From contig JALOAG010000008.1 of the NCBI GenBank assembly GCA_023228875.1, forward strand, positions 1 to 64,000: 64,000 nt of DNA. The letters run 5' to 3'. The position numbers and the translations under genes were made by a program. The stretch's first letter is position 1. Each line of letters starts with the position of its first letter. Under the pieces are notes generated by a model that saw only the letters and a program-made list of their open reading frames with translations, did not search any database and was not told the origin of the DNA. Shown here in pieces: positions 25,902-35,298 of this stretch. This stretch comes from Bacteroidia bacterium. Its GTDB lineage: Bacteria > Bacteroidota > Bacteroidia > NS11-12g > UBA955.

Positions 25902-27287
25902 ATGAAATTTGATGTAGTAGTATTAGGAAGTGGTCCCGGTGGTTATGTGGCAGCAATCAGAGCTTCACAACTTGGACTTAAGACAGCCATAGTAGAAAGA
26001 GCCGAATTGGGCGGAATTTGCTTGAATTGGGGTTGTATCCCAACAAAAGCCTTGTTAAAATCTGCACAAGTGTTTGAATATATTCATAATGCCAAAGATT
26101 TTGGTATTACTGTAAAAGATTCAAAAGAGGATTTTGATGCTGTTATAAAGCGTTCCCGAGGCGTTGCCGGCACCATGAGTAAAGGAATTGAATTTTTGCT
26201 TAAAAAGAATAAAATAACAGTAGTAAACGGTTTTGGTAAGTTAGTTGCAAAAGGTAAATTAGAGGTTGATAACAATGGTAAGAAAGAGACTGTAGAAGGT
26301 ACACACATTATTTTAGCAACAGGTGCTCGTTCTAAAGAATTGCCAAATATTAAGATTGATGGCAAGAAAGTCATTGGATACCGTGAAGCCATGGTGCTTG
26401 ACAAAAAACCGGAGAGTATGTTAATCATCGGTTCCGGGGCAATCGGAATGGAGTTTGGATATTTCTATTCTACTATGGGAACTAAAGTTACTATTGTAGA
26501 ATTTATGGACAGGGTGATGCCTGTTGAGGATGAGGAAGTATCAAAGGCTATCGAGAAGATATATAAGAAGAATGGCGTTGATATTATGACTTCCAGTGCT
26601 GTAGAAAAAGTTGAATCTACTGCCAAAGGTTGTAAAGTGAGTATCAAAACGGCAAAAGGTGTTGAAACTGTTGAATGTGATATCGTTTTGTCAGCAGCCG
26701 GTGTACAAACAAACATTGAAAATATTGGTATAGAAACGCTGGGTGTAAAGACTGAGAAAGGTAAGGTAATGGTAGATGAGTACTATAGAACAAATGTTGA
26801 AGGTGTTTATGCAATTGGAGATATAGTTCCCGGCCAAGCACTTGCCCACGTTGCCTCAGCTGAAGGTATTATTTGCGTTGAGAAAATCGCAGGTATGAAT
26901 CCAGAACCTCTTGATTATGGTAACATACCGGGATGTACATACTGCCATCCTGAAGTTGCTTCAGTTGGGCTAACAGAAGCACAAGCAAAAGAAAAAGGAT
27001 ATGAAATTAAAGTTGGTAAATTCCCATTCTCTGCATCAGGAAAGGCTAATGCAAATGGGAGCAGAGAAGGATTTGTTAAAGTGATTTTTGATGCTAAATA
27101 TGGTGAATGGCTTGGTTGTCACATGATTGGCGAAGGTGTTACAGATATGATAGCAGAGGCGGTTGTAGCTAGGAAACTTGAGACGACAGGACATGAAATT
27201 ATAAAAGCTGTTCATCCGCACCCTACTATGAGTGAAGCTGTAATGGAAGCAGCGGCACAAGCTTATGGCGAGTGTATTCACTTGTAA
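25902..27287 (+). CDS. lpdA: Dihydrolipoyl dehydrogenase (E3)
   Basis: A 461-residue flavoprotein that reoxidises dihydrolipoamide for the pyruvate and 2-oxoglutarate dehydrogenase complexes. Seen are the FAD loop VVLGSGPGGYVAAIRASQLG, the redox-active disulfide GGICLNWGCIPTKALL, the NAD-binding IIGSGAIGMEFGY, and the C-terminal dimer-interface HPHPTMSEAVMEAA with the catalytic His. The longest ORF starts at a TTG (25866); the ATG at 25902 (MKFDVVVLGSGPGG) is chosen because family members start just before the FAD loop. The matching E2 gene odhB lies 2.3 kb downstream, past recG. Confidence 0.96.
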   Translation: MKFDVVVLGSGPGGYVAAIRASQLGLKTAIVERAELGGICLNWGCIPTKALLKSAQVFEYIHNAKDFGITVKDSKEDFDAVIKRSRGVAGTMSKGIEFLLKKNKITVVNGFGKLVAKGKLEVDNNGKKETVEGTHIILATGARSKELPNIKIDGKKVIGYREAMVLDKKPESMLIIGSGAIGMEFGYFYSTMGTKVTIVEFMDRVMPVEDEEVSKAIEKIYKKNGVDIMTSSAVEKVESTAKGCKVSIKTAKGVETVECDIVLSAAGVQTNIENIGIETLGVKTEKGKVMVDEYYRTNVEGVYAIGDIVPGQALAHVASAEGIICVEKIAGMNPEPLDYGNIPGCTYCHPEVASVGLTEAQAKEKGYEIKVGKFPFSASGKANANGSREGFVKVIFDAKYGEWLGCHMIGEGVTDMIAEAVVARKLETTGHEIIKAVHPHPTMSEAVMEAAAQAYGECIHL

Positions 27288-27308
27288 TAAAGAATAAAAG
27301 ATAATTGG

Positions 27309-27336
27309 AAAGGGCTGCATTTTGCAGCCCTTTTTT
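27309..27336 (+). terminator. Intrinsic terminator after lpdA
   Basis: Stem GGGCTGCA / TGCAGCCC with a TTT loop, extended by AAA/TTT and followed by six Ts. It sits between convergent lpdA and recG and could serve lpdA. Confidence 0.9.
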
Positions 27337-27356
27337 GTTGTCTGTATTGATTGATT

Positions 27357-29468
27357 TTAGGATATTTTACTCCAGAAGTTGTCTTTGCTGTGAGCCAATA
27401 GATATTTTTTGAGTAAGACATTCTCCGGTTTGCTCAATGTGGGATCTTCTCGCAACACATAAGAAGCAGCTTGTGAGCCTAAAAATATGATATATTCATC
27501 ATTTACCAAGTTTAAAAATTTGAAATCAGGTAAACCACTTTGTTTAGTCCCCAAAATATCTCCGGGACCTCTTTGTTTTAAATCAATTTTTGCAATCTCA
27601 AATCCGTCAACGTGTTTCACCATTGCATTCATTCTTTCTTTTGCAGTTTTGCTAATTTCATTTTCAGTCATTAAAATGCAATAGCTCTGCTCCGCACCTC
27701 TGCCCACCCTGCCTCTAAGTTGATGAAGTTGAGAAAGCCCGAATCTGTCAGCATTCTCAATGACCATCACACTTGCATTGGGAACGTTAACACCTACTTC
27801 AATCACAGTGGTTGCAACCATAATATGTGCAATTCCATTCTTAAAACGCAACATCTCTTTTTCTTTCTCTTCAGGACGCATTTGCCCGTGAACAATGGAT
27901 AATCGGTATTCAGGTGTTGGAAAGAAACTTTCAACCATGTCATATCCATCCATTAAGTTTTTTAAATCTAAAGATTCACTTTCATTGATTAATGGGAATA
28001 CAAAATATACTTGTCTCCCTTTTGTGATTTCATTTTTTATGAATGACATGAGCGCGATTCTGTTCTTTTCTTCTTTATGAGCAGTAACTATAGGCTTGCG
28101 TCCTGCAGGTAGTTCATCCAAAATACTGTGGTCGGATTCTCCATGTGCCGTCATTGCTAATGTACGGGGGATTGGCGTTGCTGTCATCACTAACATGTGA
28201 GGAGCGGGGTTCGATTTGAGCCAGAGTTTTGCCCTTTGTGCAACTCCAAAACGATGTTGTTCGTCAATGATAACTAAGCCTAATTTTTGAAAAACGACCC
28301 TGTCCTCTAAAATTGCATGTGTGCCGGTTATCAATGAAAGTTTGCCGGAGGCTAAGTCTTCGAGAATCAAATCGCGTTCTTTGGCAGGAGTGGAGCCGGT
28401 GAGCAGTGCTACTCGCAAGCCAAGCGGTGTTGCCCATTCTTGTAATGATTCATAATGTTGTTGGCAAAGTATTTCTGTTGGTGCAATCAGACAAGTCTGA
28501 AACCCATTGTCAATTGCCAAAAGAATTGAGATAAAGGCAATAATTGTTTTTCCGCTTCCTACATCGCCTTGCAACAATCGATTCATTTGTGAGCCATTTT
28601 TCATATCCGCCCATATTTCTTTAATTACTCTTTTTTGAGCTTCGGTTAATGAAAAGGGTAGGTGTTTACTATAAAATAAATTGAAAAAATAGCCCGGCTT
28701 GGTGATTTTTGGTCCAATTGAATTAGATATTCTTGTCAATCGGGTTCTTTCGCTGCGCAATTTGAAAAGAAATATTTCTTCGAATTTAAAACGTTCATTG
28801 GCTTTGCTTGCTTGGTCTAATTTGGTTGGGAAATGGATGTCAGCATAAGCTTTTGCGCGTAATGGGAATCCTGTTTTTTCAAGAATGCGTGCAGGTAGAA
28901 ATTCAGGCATATCAAAGTTTACATGCTCTAATGCCGTTTTTGTTAATTCTGCTATAAACTTTGAATCTATTTTAGATGCTTTGAGTTTTTCAGTTAGAGG
29001 GTAAACCGGAATGTATCCCAACACTTCTTGCTGTTTTGCAGGATCATAAATTTGAAGTTCAGGATGTGAAATTGAAAAGACAGTTTTGAACTCACTGACT
29101 CTGCCAAATGCTGTATAGAACTGACCCACTGTGATTGTTTTTTTTACCCAAGGAATTGAGCGAAACCAAACAAGTTCCATGCAGCCGGTGTCATCACAAA
29201 ATACAGCTTTGAGTCTTTGAGTATTACGCACTCCTAAAACTTCAATTGATTCAATTTTTCCACGCACTTGCACTTGTCCTGAATTGGGTTGAAGCTCTGC
29301 AATATTGATGTTGGCAGTCTTGTCAAGATACCGAATCGGAGTATGATTGAGTAAATCACCAATAGTGAGGATTCCCAATTCATTCTCAAGAAGTTTCAGG
29401 CGTGCATTACTAAAATTTCCGAGCGCACTAATACCTAATTTTTCAAATTCCGACAAGTCAGATTTCAC
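27357..29468 (-). CDS. recG: ATP-dependent DNA helicase RecG
   Basis: A 703-residue superfamily 2 helicase that reverses stalled replication forks and remodels branched DNA. The N-terminal wedge/OB region is about 60-160. Motif I GDVGSGKT, motif II DEQHRFG (the DExH box), motif III MTATPIPRTLAMT, and motif VI QLRGRVGRG are all visible, followed by the RecG-specific LKQRGPGDILGTKQSGLPDF. Length is normal. The start is a GTG at 29468; no ATG lies nearby in frame. Confidence 0.97.
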   Translation of the reverse strand: MKSDLSEFEKLGISALGNFSNARLKLLENELGILTIGDLLNHTPIRYLDKTANINIAELQPNSGQVQVRGKIESIEVLGVRNTQRLKAVFCDDTGCMELVWFRSIPWVKKTITVGQFYTAFGRVSEFKTVFSISHPELQIYDPAKQQEVLGYIPVYPLTEKLKASKIDSKFIAELTKTALEHVNFDMPEFLPARILEKTGFPLRAKAYADIHFPTKLDQASKANERFKFEEIFLFKLRSERTRLTRISNSIGPKITKPGYFFNLFYSKHLPFSLTEAQKRVIKEIWADMKNGSQMNRLLQGDVGSGKTIIAFISILLAIDNGFQTCLIAPTEILCQQHYESLQEWATPLGLRVALLTGSTPAKERDLILEDLASGKLSLITGTHAILEDRVVFQKLGLVIIDEQHRFGVAQRAKLWLKSNPAPHMLVMTATPIPRTLAMTAHGESDHSILDELPAGRKPIVTAHKEEKNRIALMSFIKNEITKGRQVYFVFPLINESESLDLKNLMDGYDMVESFFPTPEYRLSIVHGQMRPEEKEKEMLRFKNGIAHIMVATTVIEVGVNVPNASVMVIENADRFGLSQLHQLRGRVGRGAEQSYCILMTENEISKTAKERMNAMVKHVDGFEIAKIDLKQRGPGDILGTKQSGLPDFKFLNLVNDEYIIFLGSQAASYVLREDPTLSKPENVLLKKYLLAHSKDNFWSKIS

Positions 29469-29538
29469 GGTCTAAAATTATGAATAAACTTTCTATTGAT
29501 AACCTGCAAACTAAATTACTCTGAACACAAATTATCCC

Positions 29539-29546
29539 TATTTTTG
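29539..29546 (+). promoter_or_regulatory. odhB: -7 promoter box (TATTTTTG) of odhB
   Basis: TATTTTTG lies 38 nt before the ATG at 29585, within the 116-bp divergent gap between recG and odhB. Confidence 0.5.
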
Positions 29547-29584
29547 CGCTGCAAACAAAACATACTTTTTAAGAGTAAATACAC

Positions 29585-30871
29585 ATGGCGTTAGAAATAA
29601 AAGTCCCTTCTCCGGGTGAGTCCATCAGCGAAGTTACAATCTCCAAATTGCTTGTTAATGTTGGTGATTATATTGAATTAGACCAACCTATTATTGAGGT
29701 GGAGTCAGAAAAAGCAACACTCGAAATCAATGCAGAAAAAGCAGGTGTGCTTGAAAAATTTACTGCATCAGAAGGTGATTCTGTTAAGGTAGGGGATGTT
29801 GTTGCGCTGATTGATACTACTGCAAAAGCACCTGCAAATACAGTTAAAAAGGAAGAGAAAGCTGAAGCTCCAAAGTCTGCACCGGCTGTTGCAAAGCTAG
29901 AAGTGGCTCCGGTGAAGGAAACACCCAAAACAGAGACAAGTGCTAAACAAAGTGCTCCTTCTGTTCAACAAAATTATTCTGCGAGTCCATTGGCAGAACA
30001 GTTGTTGAAAGAGTATGGATTAAATCCTGATAAGGTGAAAGGAAGCGGTTTGAATGGCAGAATTACTAAAATGGATGTTTTGCAAGCGGCAGTTGAACAA
30101 GGTGGAAGCGGAAAAGGTGCCGGCTACTTGAAAGGAAGCGGAAGTAGAGAAGAAAAAAGAGAAAAAATGTCAAACCTGCGCAAAACCATTGCAAAACGGT
30201 TGGTAATGGCAAAAAATGAGACGGCAATGTTGACTACGTTTAATGAAGTAAACATGAAGCCAATCATGGATTTGCGTGCAAAGTATAAAGATACATTTAA
30301 AGAAAAACATGGAGTGGGGCTTGGTTTTATGTCATTCTTTACTCGTGCATGTGTATTAGCACTTCAAAAGTGGCCTGCAGTTAACTCTTTTATTGATGGA
30401 GAGGAAATTGTGATGAATGATTATTGCGATATTTCTATTGCTGTTTCCGGTCCACGTGGATTAGTTGTGCCTGTAATTAGAAATGCAGAGACTTTGTCAC
30501 TTGCTGAGATTGAGAATGAGGTTAAAAGACTCGCAATCAAAGCTAGAGACAATAAATTGTCAATTGAAGAGATGACCGGTGGTACATTCACGATTACCAA
30601 TGGTGGAGTGTTTGGCTCTATGATGTCTACACCGATTATCAATCCGCCTCAGTCTGCGATTCTTGGTATGCACAATATTGTTGAAAGACCTTGGGTAGAA
30701 AATGGTAAAATTGAGGTTAGACCTGTTATGTATATAGCCTTGTCTTATGACCACCGTGTTATAGATGGCAGAGAGTCTGTAAGTTTCTTATTTATGGTGA
30801 AAACATTGTTGGAGAATCCGGAAATGTTGCTTAATGGAACAAGCTCAGCAGAAAGTTTATTGGATTTATAA
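29585..30871 (+). CDS. odhB: 2-oxoglutarate dehydrogenase E2 (dihydrolipoyl succinyltransferase)
   Basis: A 428-residue E2 core enzyme of the 2-oxoglutarate dehydrogenase complex, transferring succinyl from lipoate to CoA. Domains in order: a lipoyl domain (1-80) with the lipoylated Lys in VESEKATLEI; an Ala/Pro/Lys-rich linker (about 85-125); an E1/E3-binding domain (ASPLAEQLLKEYG..VKGSGLNGRI, about 135-175); and the catalytic domain with TAMLTTFNEVNMKPIMDLR, typical of the succinyl type, and SYDHRVIDGRESVSFL with the catalytic His. The E1 gene is not in the window; E3 (lpdA) is nearby. Confidence 0.95.
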   Translation: MALEIKVPSPGESISEVTISKLLVNVGDYIELDQPIIEVESEKATLEINAEKAGVLEKFTASEGDSVKVGDVVALIDTTAKAPANTVKKEEKAEAPKSAPAVAKLEVAPVKETPKTETSAKQSAPSVQQNYSASPLAEQLLKEYGLNPDKVKGSGLNGRITKMDVLQAAVEQGGSGKGAGYLKGSGSREEKREKMSNLRKTIAKRLVMAKNETAMLTTFNEVNMKPIMDLRAKYKDTFKEKHGVGLGFMSFFTRACVLALQKWPAVNSFIDGEEIVMNDYCDISIAVSGPRGLVVPVIRNAETLSLAEIENEVKRLAIKARDNKLSIEEMTGGTFTITNGGVFGSMMSTPIINPPQSAILGMHNIVERPWVENGKIEVRPVMYIALSYDHRVIDGRESVSFLFMVKTLLENPEMLLNGTSSAESLLDL

Positions 30872-30890
30872 TTTAATAAGATAGTTCTAT

Positions 30891-30923
30891 AAAAAAGGCG
30901 AGTCTGAATGACTCGCCTTTTTT
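30891..30923. terminator. Bidirectional terminator between odhB and the FMN-binding gene
   Basis: AAAAAA, stem GGCGAGTC / GACTCGCC with a TGAAT loop, then TTTTTT. A- and T-tracts on both sides let it work for both convergent genes. Confidence 0.92.
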
Positions 30924-30937
30924 ATGATTGGGACTCT

Positions 30938-32551
30938 TTAGTATTTTGCGTTGGCAGCAACAGGGATTCCCCACTTGTGCATGTCTGCATATTGGAAATC
31001 TAACTTGTATTTTTCAGGGATGATGCCTTCAGCCATAGAACCTTCTTTTATTGAAGGGAAAATTTCTTCATAAGTAAGCATTTCGTTTAAAGAAATACGT
31101 CTGTAAATATGTGAACGAGTAATGTTTTTAGCTTCATCTAAACCGGAAGCACCTAAAATTTCAACAAACGCTTTTACTGTTTCTTCATGATAGTTTGCTA
31201 AACGAACTTTCTTATCTGCCACATCAAGTCCCGCAGTTAATTGAGGATCATGAGTGGTAATACCTGTAGGACAGCGGTTTGTATTACACAATAAAGATTG
31301 GATGCAACCAATGGCAATCATCATTGCACGGGCAGAATTACACACATCCGCACCCAAAGCCATTGCTCTTGCAATATGGAAGCCTGTAGCAACTTTACCT
31401 GAAGCAATCAACTTAATATGTTTACGAATACCCAGTCCGGTCAAAATATTATGAACAAAATCAAGCCCGTCTAACAAAGGTGCACCAATATAGTTAGAGA
31501 ATTCTTGAGGCGCAGCACCAGTACCGCCTTCGCCTCCATCAATAGTAATAAAGTCAGGATATGTATCCTGTTCAATCATTGCTTTACATATTGCAATGAA
31601 TTCATTTTTGTGCCCTATACAGATTTTAAAACCAATTGGTTTGCCACCGGATAAATCTCTTAGTTGTTTAAGGAACTGCACCATCTCATACGGAGTATTA
31701 AATGCAGAATGGTAAGGTGGAGATGCAATCTTGGTGTGAGGTTGAACGTGTCTTATTGCTGCGATTTCTGCAGTGTTTTTAATAGCCGGCAAAATACCGC
31801 CATGTCCTGGCTTAGCACCTTGTGATAGTTTTAATTCTATCATCTTGACTTGGGGCAGTTTTGATTTTTCAGCAAAAAGTACAGGGTCGAATTTCCCGTC
31901 TTTGTCTCTGCAACCAAAGTACCCTGTTCCTATTTGCCAGATCAAATCTCCTCCTTGTCTTAGATGATAAGGACTGATACCTCCTTCTCCGGTGTTTTGC
32001 GCAAAATTACCAATCTTGGCACCACCGTTCATTGCTTCAACTGCTTGGGCACTCAATGCACCATAACTCATTGCAGAAACATTAAGGATGCTTGCTGAAT
32101 ATGGGTGTTTACAGTCTTTATTTCCAACAGTTACACGTGGGTCGTGATTGAGATGCTCAAAATCTTTAGGAGAGATAGAGTGACACATCCATTCGTACCC
32201 TTCAGCATATACATCTAGCTGAGTTCCAAAAGGAATTGTCTGAAGAGTCTTCTTGGAACGTTGGTATATGGTTGAACGATCTACTCTGTGGTAGGGGTGT
32301 CCATTGATGTCAGATTCGACAAAATATTGATAGAGCTTGGGTCTGAGATCTTCCATTAAATAACGAAGTCTGCCCAATAGTGGAAAGTTTCTTCTGATTG
32401 CATGTTTAGTTTGAACCATGTCCTGATAGCCCATAATGGTAAATACTAACAGAATGGCAAATAATACAAACCAATTATACCCAAGAAACCATGCTAATCC
32501 AAAGGTTACAATTAAAGTAATACTCGAGATAATTACAAATTTTCTACGCAT
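30938..32551 (-). CDS. Membrane-anchored FMN-binding glutamate-synthase-like protein
   Basis: A 537-residue protein whose residues about 85-510 match the FMN-binding synthase domain of glutamate synthase (GltB domain 2 / GltS-like): NVSAMSYGALSAQAVEAMN, NTGEGGISPYHLRQGGDLIWQIG, KLSQGAKPGHGG, ITIDGGEGGTGAAP, and a Cys-containing CNSARAMMIAIGCIQSLLCNTNRCPTG-type cluster. Two hydrophobic segments at 5-40 suggest it sits on the membrane. It lacks the glutaminase domain, so it is a stand-alone member whose reaction is uncertain. A promoter with -33 and -7 boxes lies about 155-185 bp upstream, giving a long leader. Confidence 0.88.
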   Translation of the reverse strand: MRRKFVIISSITLIVTFGLAWFLGYNWFVLFAILLVFTIMGYQDMVQTKHAIRRNFPLLGRLRYLMEDLRPKLYQYFVESDINGHPYHRVDRSTIYQRSKKTLQTIPFGTQLDVYAEGYEWMCHSISPKDFEHLNHDPRVTVGNKDCKHPYSASILNVSAMSYGALSAQAVEAMNGGAKIGNFAQNTGEGGISPYHLRQGGDLIWQIGTGYFGCRDKDGKFDPVLFAEKSKLPQVKMIELKLSQGAKPGHGGILPAIKNTAEIAAIRHVQPHTKIASPPYHSAFNTPYEMVQFLKQLRDLSGGKPIGFKICIGHKNEFIAICKAMIEQDTYPDFITIDGGEGGTGAAPQEFSNYIGAPLLDGLDFVHNILTGLGIRKHIKLIASGKVATGFHIARAMALGADVCNSARAMMIAIGCIQSLLCNTNRCPTGITTHDPQLTAGLDVADKKVRLANYHEETVKAFVEILGASGLDEAKNITRSHIYRRISLNEMLTYEEIFPSIKEGSMAEGIIPEKYKLDFQYADMHKWGIPVAANAKY

Positions 32552-32902
32552 TGCTAATGAAATTAAGATGTTTAGATTGTTGAGGAATTAAAAAACAAGG
32601 GTTGAAAGGATGGCAGAATTGTTTGCTTAGAAAGTTCCGTGTTTATTATATCAATGTTTAAAAGATACATAATCATTTCTTGCTTCTTTGACCTTGTTTC
32701 GGGGGCAAATGTACAAGTTAATTAATAAATTCAAAGACCAATAATCCACTATTTGGACAAGAATATGACTATTAAAAATGAATCAATCTGAATCTCGTTT
32801 TTGTAATACTTTGTTTATGGTGTAAAAAAGTACGTTCCTCAATTATTAATCATGTATTAGCCATAATATGCTTTTTATTTCCTTTTTTCGTACCCCTTTA
32901 AT
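32552..32902. other. Divergent intergenic region
   Basis: This 351-bp gap holds the minus-strand promoter at 32706-32735 for the FMN-binding gene and presumably the promoter of the TonB-dependent receptor, for which no consensus TAnnTTTG box was found. It is very AT-rich. No ORF, RNA gene or hairpin terminator was seen. Confidence 0.5.
32706..32735 (-). promoter_or_regulatory. Promoter of the FMN-binding glutamate-synthase-like gene
   Basis: On the minus strand, TTTG (32735-32732), 18 bp, then TACATTTG (32713-32706). The leader to the ATG at 32551 would be about 145-150 nt. Confidence 0.55.
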
Positions 32903-35218
32903 ATGAGTATGAAATCAGGGTTGAGATCTGTTGTACTATTGCTATCATTATTGTTGGTACATGGTGTAAAGGCTCAAGATAAGGGGGAGGTGAAAGGGAT
33001 AGTCCGAGATGGGGAAAAAGGAGATGCCATCATTTCTGCAAGTATATATGTCGTGGAAACAGGTACCGGTGCTGTAACCGACTTTGATGGGTTTTATACT
33101 ATCAACAATCTGGCGTCCGGTGTCTATACATTGATCTGTACCTATGTAGGATATGATTCTACACAGTTTAAGGTTACAGTAAAATCGGGCCAAGCAACCG
33201 TGCAGAATATTTTCTTAAAAAGTACTGCAAGCACTCTCACCACTGCGGAAGTAAGCGGCAAAAAAAATGATAGAAGCATAGATCCTACGACTTCTAAAGT
33301 AACTGTGCATGCTAGAGATATCAAACGCCTTCCTTCAATGGGTGGCTCGCCAGACCTTGCGCAGTATTTGCAAGTGTTGCCCGGTGTGATTTTTACCGGA
33401 GATCAAGGTGGGCAGCTTTATATTAGAGGAGGTTCACCGGTGATGAATAAAATTTTGTTGGATGGGATAACTATTTATAACCCATTTCATTCTATTGGTT
33501 TGTTTTCGGTTTTTGATGCAGACTTAATTCAAACTGCTGATGTATATTCTGCAGGATTTGGAGCAGAGTATGGAGATAGGATTTCAGCTATTGTGGATAT
33601 TAAAACAAGAGATGGAAATAAAACCAGACATGGAGGAAGCGTGAATGTTGGTCCTTTCTTATCTAAAATTTCTGTTGAAGGTCCTTTCAAAGCATTTGAA
33701 CAAGGGTCAGGAAGTAGTTCGTATGTGATTTCAATTAAAAAGTCTTATTTAGAACAAAGTGCCCCCTTGTTCTATTCGTATACGAACTCCGAGAAGTTGC
33801 CTTATAATTTCACAGATATTTATGCTAAGACTTCCTTTCATTCTTCTAATGGAAGTAGTATAAAATTGTTTGGTTTTAGGTTTGACGATCAAGTTAATTT
33901 CCCGCAAAGTACTAATTATCATTGGGTTTCGAATGGTTTCGGCAGTAGATTCGTATTTATTCCCGAGTCAAGTAAAACAAAAATAGATGGTTTTTTAGCA
34001 TATTCTGATTATTTGATGTCGCAAGAGGAGTCTGATGATAAGCCCAGAAAGAGTGGAATAGGAGGGTTTAATCTGGGGATAAATTTTACCTCATATATGA
34101 AGAGGGATGAATTTAGATATGGGCTTGAAGTAAATGGTTTTACTACTGATTTTGAGCTGTATAATTCAAATAATAGAAGAATAGTACAGAATAACATTAA
34201 TACTGAGATTGCCGGTTATGTTTTGTATAAATACATCCGTCATAGATTCCTTTTTGATTTAGGATTGCGTTTTCAGGAATATGCCTCTTTAGGCAGCCGT
34301 ACAGCAGAACCGCGTGTTTCTGCAAAATATAATTTCACAAGAAAAATTAGGCTGAAGGCTGCAGCTGGTATGTATTCACAGAATTTGTTAAGTGCAATTT
34401 CTGATAGAGATGTTGTGAATCTGTTTTATGGATTTTTATCCGGACCGGACAATCTTCCCGGTGAGTTTAATGGTAAATATGTAACCTCCAGGTTGCAGAA
34501 ATCATGGCATTTTGTGTCCGGATTTGAGTTTGATTTATCAAACAAGGTGGAAGTGAATTTGGAGTTTTTCTATAAAGGATTTCCCCAACTTACAAATGTC
34601 AACCGAGATAAACTTTTTGATGATATCCCTGCATATTCTGATAAGCCGGATCGCGAGAAAAAGGATTTTATTATTGAATCAGGAAGTGCTTTTGGTGGAG
34701 ATTTCTCTTTTAAATATGAAGATAAAAGGCTGTATATATGGGCTGTCTATTCGCTCTCTTGGGTAGATAGATTTGATGGAATTAATCATTACCCTACACA
34801 TTGGGATAGGCGACATAATGTTAATACTTTGATTGCTTACACACTTGATAAGAAAAAGACGTGGAATATGAATCTGCGTTGGAATTTAGGCTCAGGATTC
34901 CCATTTACACAGTCTGCAGGATTTTATGAGAAGCTGGACTTTCAATCCCAAGGAATTGGCTCTGATTACCTTTCTGCAAACGGCACATTGGGCATTGTTT
35001 ATGGACCATTAAACGGTGGTCGTCTGCCTTATTATCACAGATTAGATTTTTCGGCTGAAAAGGTTTTTTATAAAACTAAGAACACAAAGTTCTGGGCTGT
35101 ATTCTCGCTCACCAATGTTTATAATCGCAACAATGTTTTTTACTTTGACAGAGTGCGCTTTACACGTGTTGATCAACTGCCGGTGTTACCTTCTCTAAGT
35201 ATAAATGCGCAGTTCTAA
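32903..35218 (+). CDS. TonB-dependent outer-membrane receptor with CarboxypepD-reg-like domain
   Basis: A 771-residue outer-membrane protein. A signal peptide (to about residue 24, ending VKAQ) is followed by a carboxypeptidase-regulatory-like beta-sandwich (about 28-110; TDFDGFYTINNLASGVYTL). The TonB plug domain follows (about 130-235) with LAQYLQVLPGVIFTGDQGGQ, LYIRGGSPVMNKILLDGI and FGAEYGDRISAIVDI, then a beta-barrel ending in aromatic INAQF. No SusD-like partner is adjacent, so glycan uptake through a Sus pair is not indicated; the substrate is unknown. Translation could start at 32903 or at the ATG two codons later. Confidence 0.9.
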   Translation: MSMKSGLRSVVLLLSLLLVHGVKAQDKGEVKGIVRDGEKGDAIISASIYVVETGTGAVTDFDGFYTINNLASGVYTLICTYVGYDSTQFKVTVKSGQATVQNIFLKSTASTLTTAEVSGKKNDRSIDPTTSKVTVHARDIKRLPSMGGSPDLAQYLQVLPGVIFTGDQGGQLYIRGGSPVMNKILLDGITIYNPFHSIGLFSVFDADLIQTADVYSAGFGAEYGDRISAIVDIKTRDGNKTRHGGSVNVGPFLSKISVEGPFKAFEQGSGSSSYVISIKKSYLEQSAPLFYSYTNSEKLPYNFTDIYAKTSFHSSNGSSIKLFGFRFDDQVNFPQSTNYHWVSNGFGSRFVFIPESSKTKIDGFLAYSDYLMSQEESDDKPRKSGIGGFNLGINFTSYMKRDEFRYGLEVNGFTTDFELYNSNNRRIVQNNINTEIAGYVLYKYIRHRFLFDLGLRFQEYASLGSRTAEPRVSAKYNFTRKIRLKAAAGMYSQNLLSAISDRDVVNLFYGFLSGPDNLPGEFNGKYVTSRLQKSWHFVSGFEFDLSNKVEVNLEFFYKGFPQLTNVNRDKLFDDIPAYSDKPDREKKDFIIESGSAFGGDFSFKYEDKRLYIWAVYSLSWVDRFDGINHYPTHWDRRHNVNTLIAYTLDKKKTWNMNLRWNLGSGFPFTQSAGFYEKLDFQSQGIGSDYLSANGTLGIVYGPLNGGRLPYYHRLDFSAEKVFYKTKNTKFWAVFSLTNVYNRNNVFYFDRVRFTRVDQLPVLPSLSINAQF

Positions 35219-35265
35219 GCGTTTGATTTTATTAAATTAAGAGTTTTTTTGTTTGCCAATGTGCT

Positions 35266-35273
35266 TATTTTTG
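35266..35273 (+). promoter_or_regulatory. -7 promoter box (TATTTTTG) of the PKD adhesin
   Basis: TATTTTTG lies 25 nt before the ATG at 35299 and makes the upstream GTG at 35287 a less likely start. Confidence 0.5.
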
Positions 35274-35298
35274 AGGCGAAAAATAAGTGCATAACTCT

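Noticed and set aside
32930..32950. TGTACTATTGC resembling half of the 7-2-7 operator
   Set aside because: It lies inside the coding start of the TonB receptor and has no matching left arm at the 2-bp spacing, so it looks like chance.
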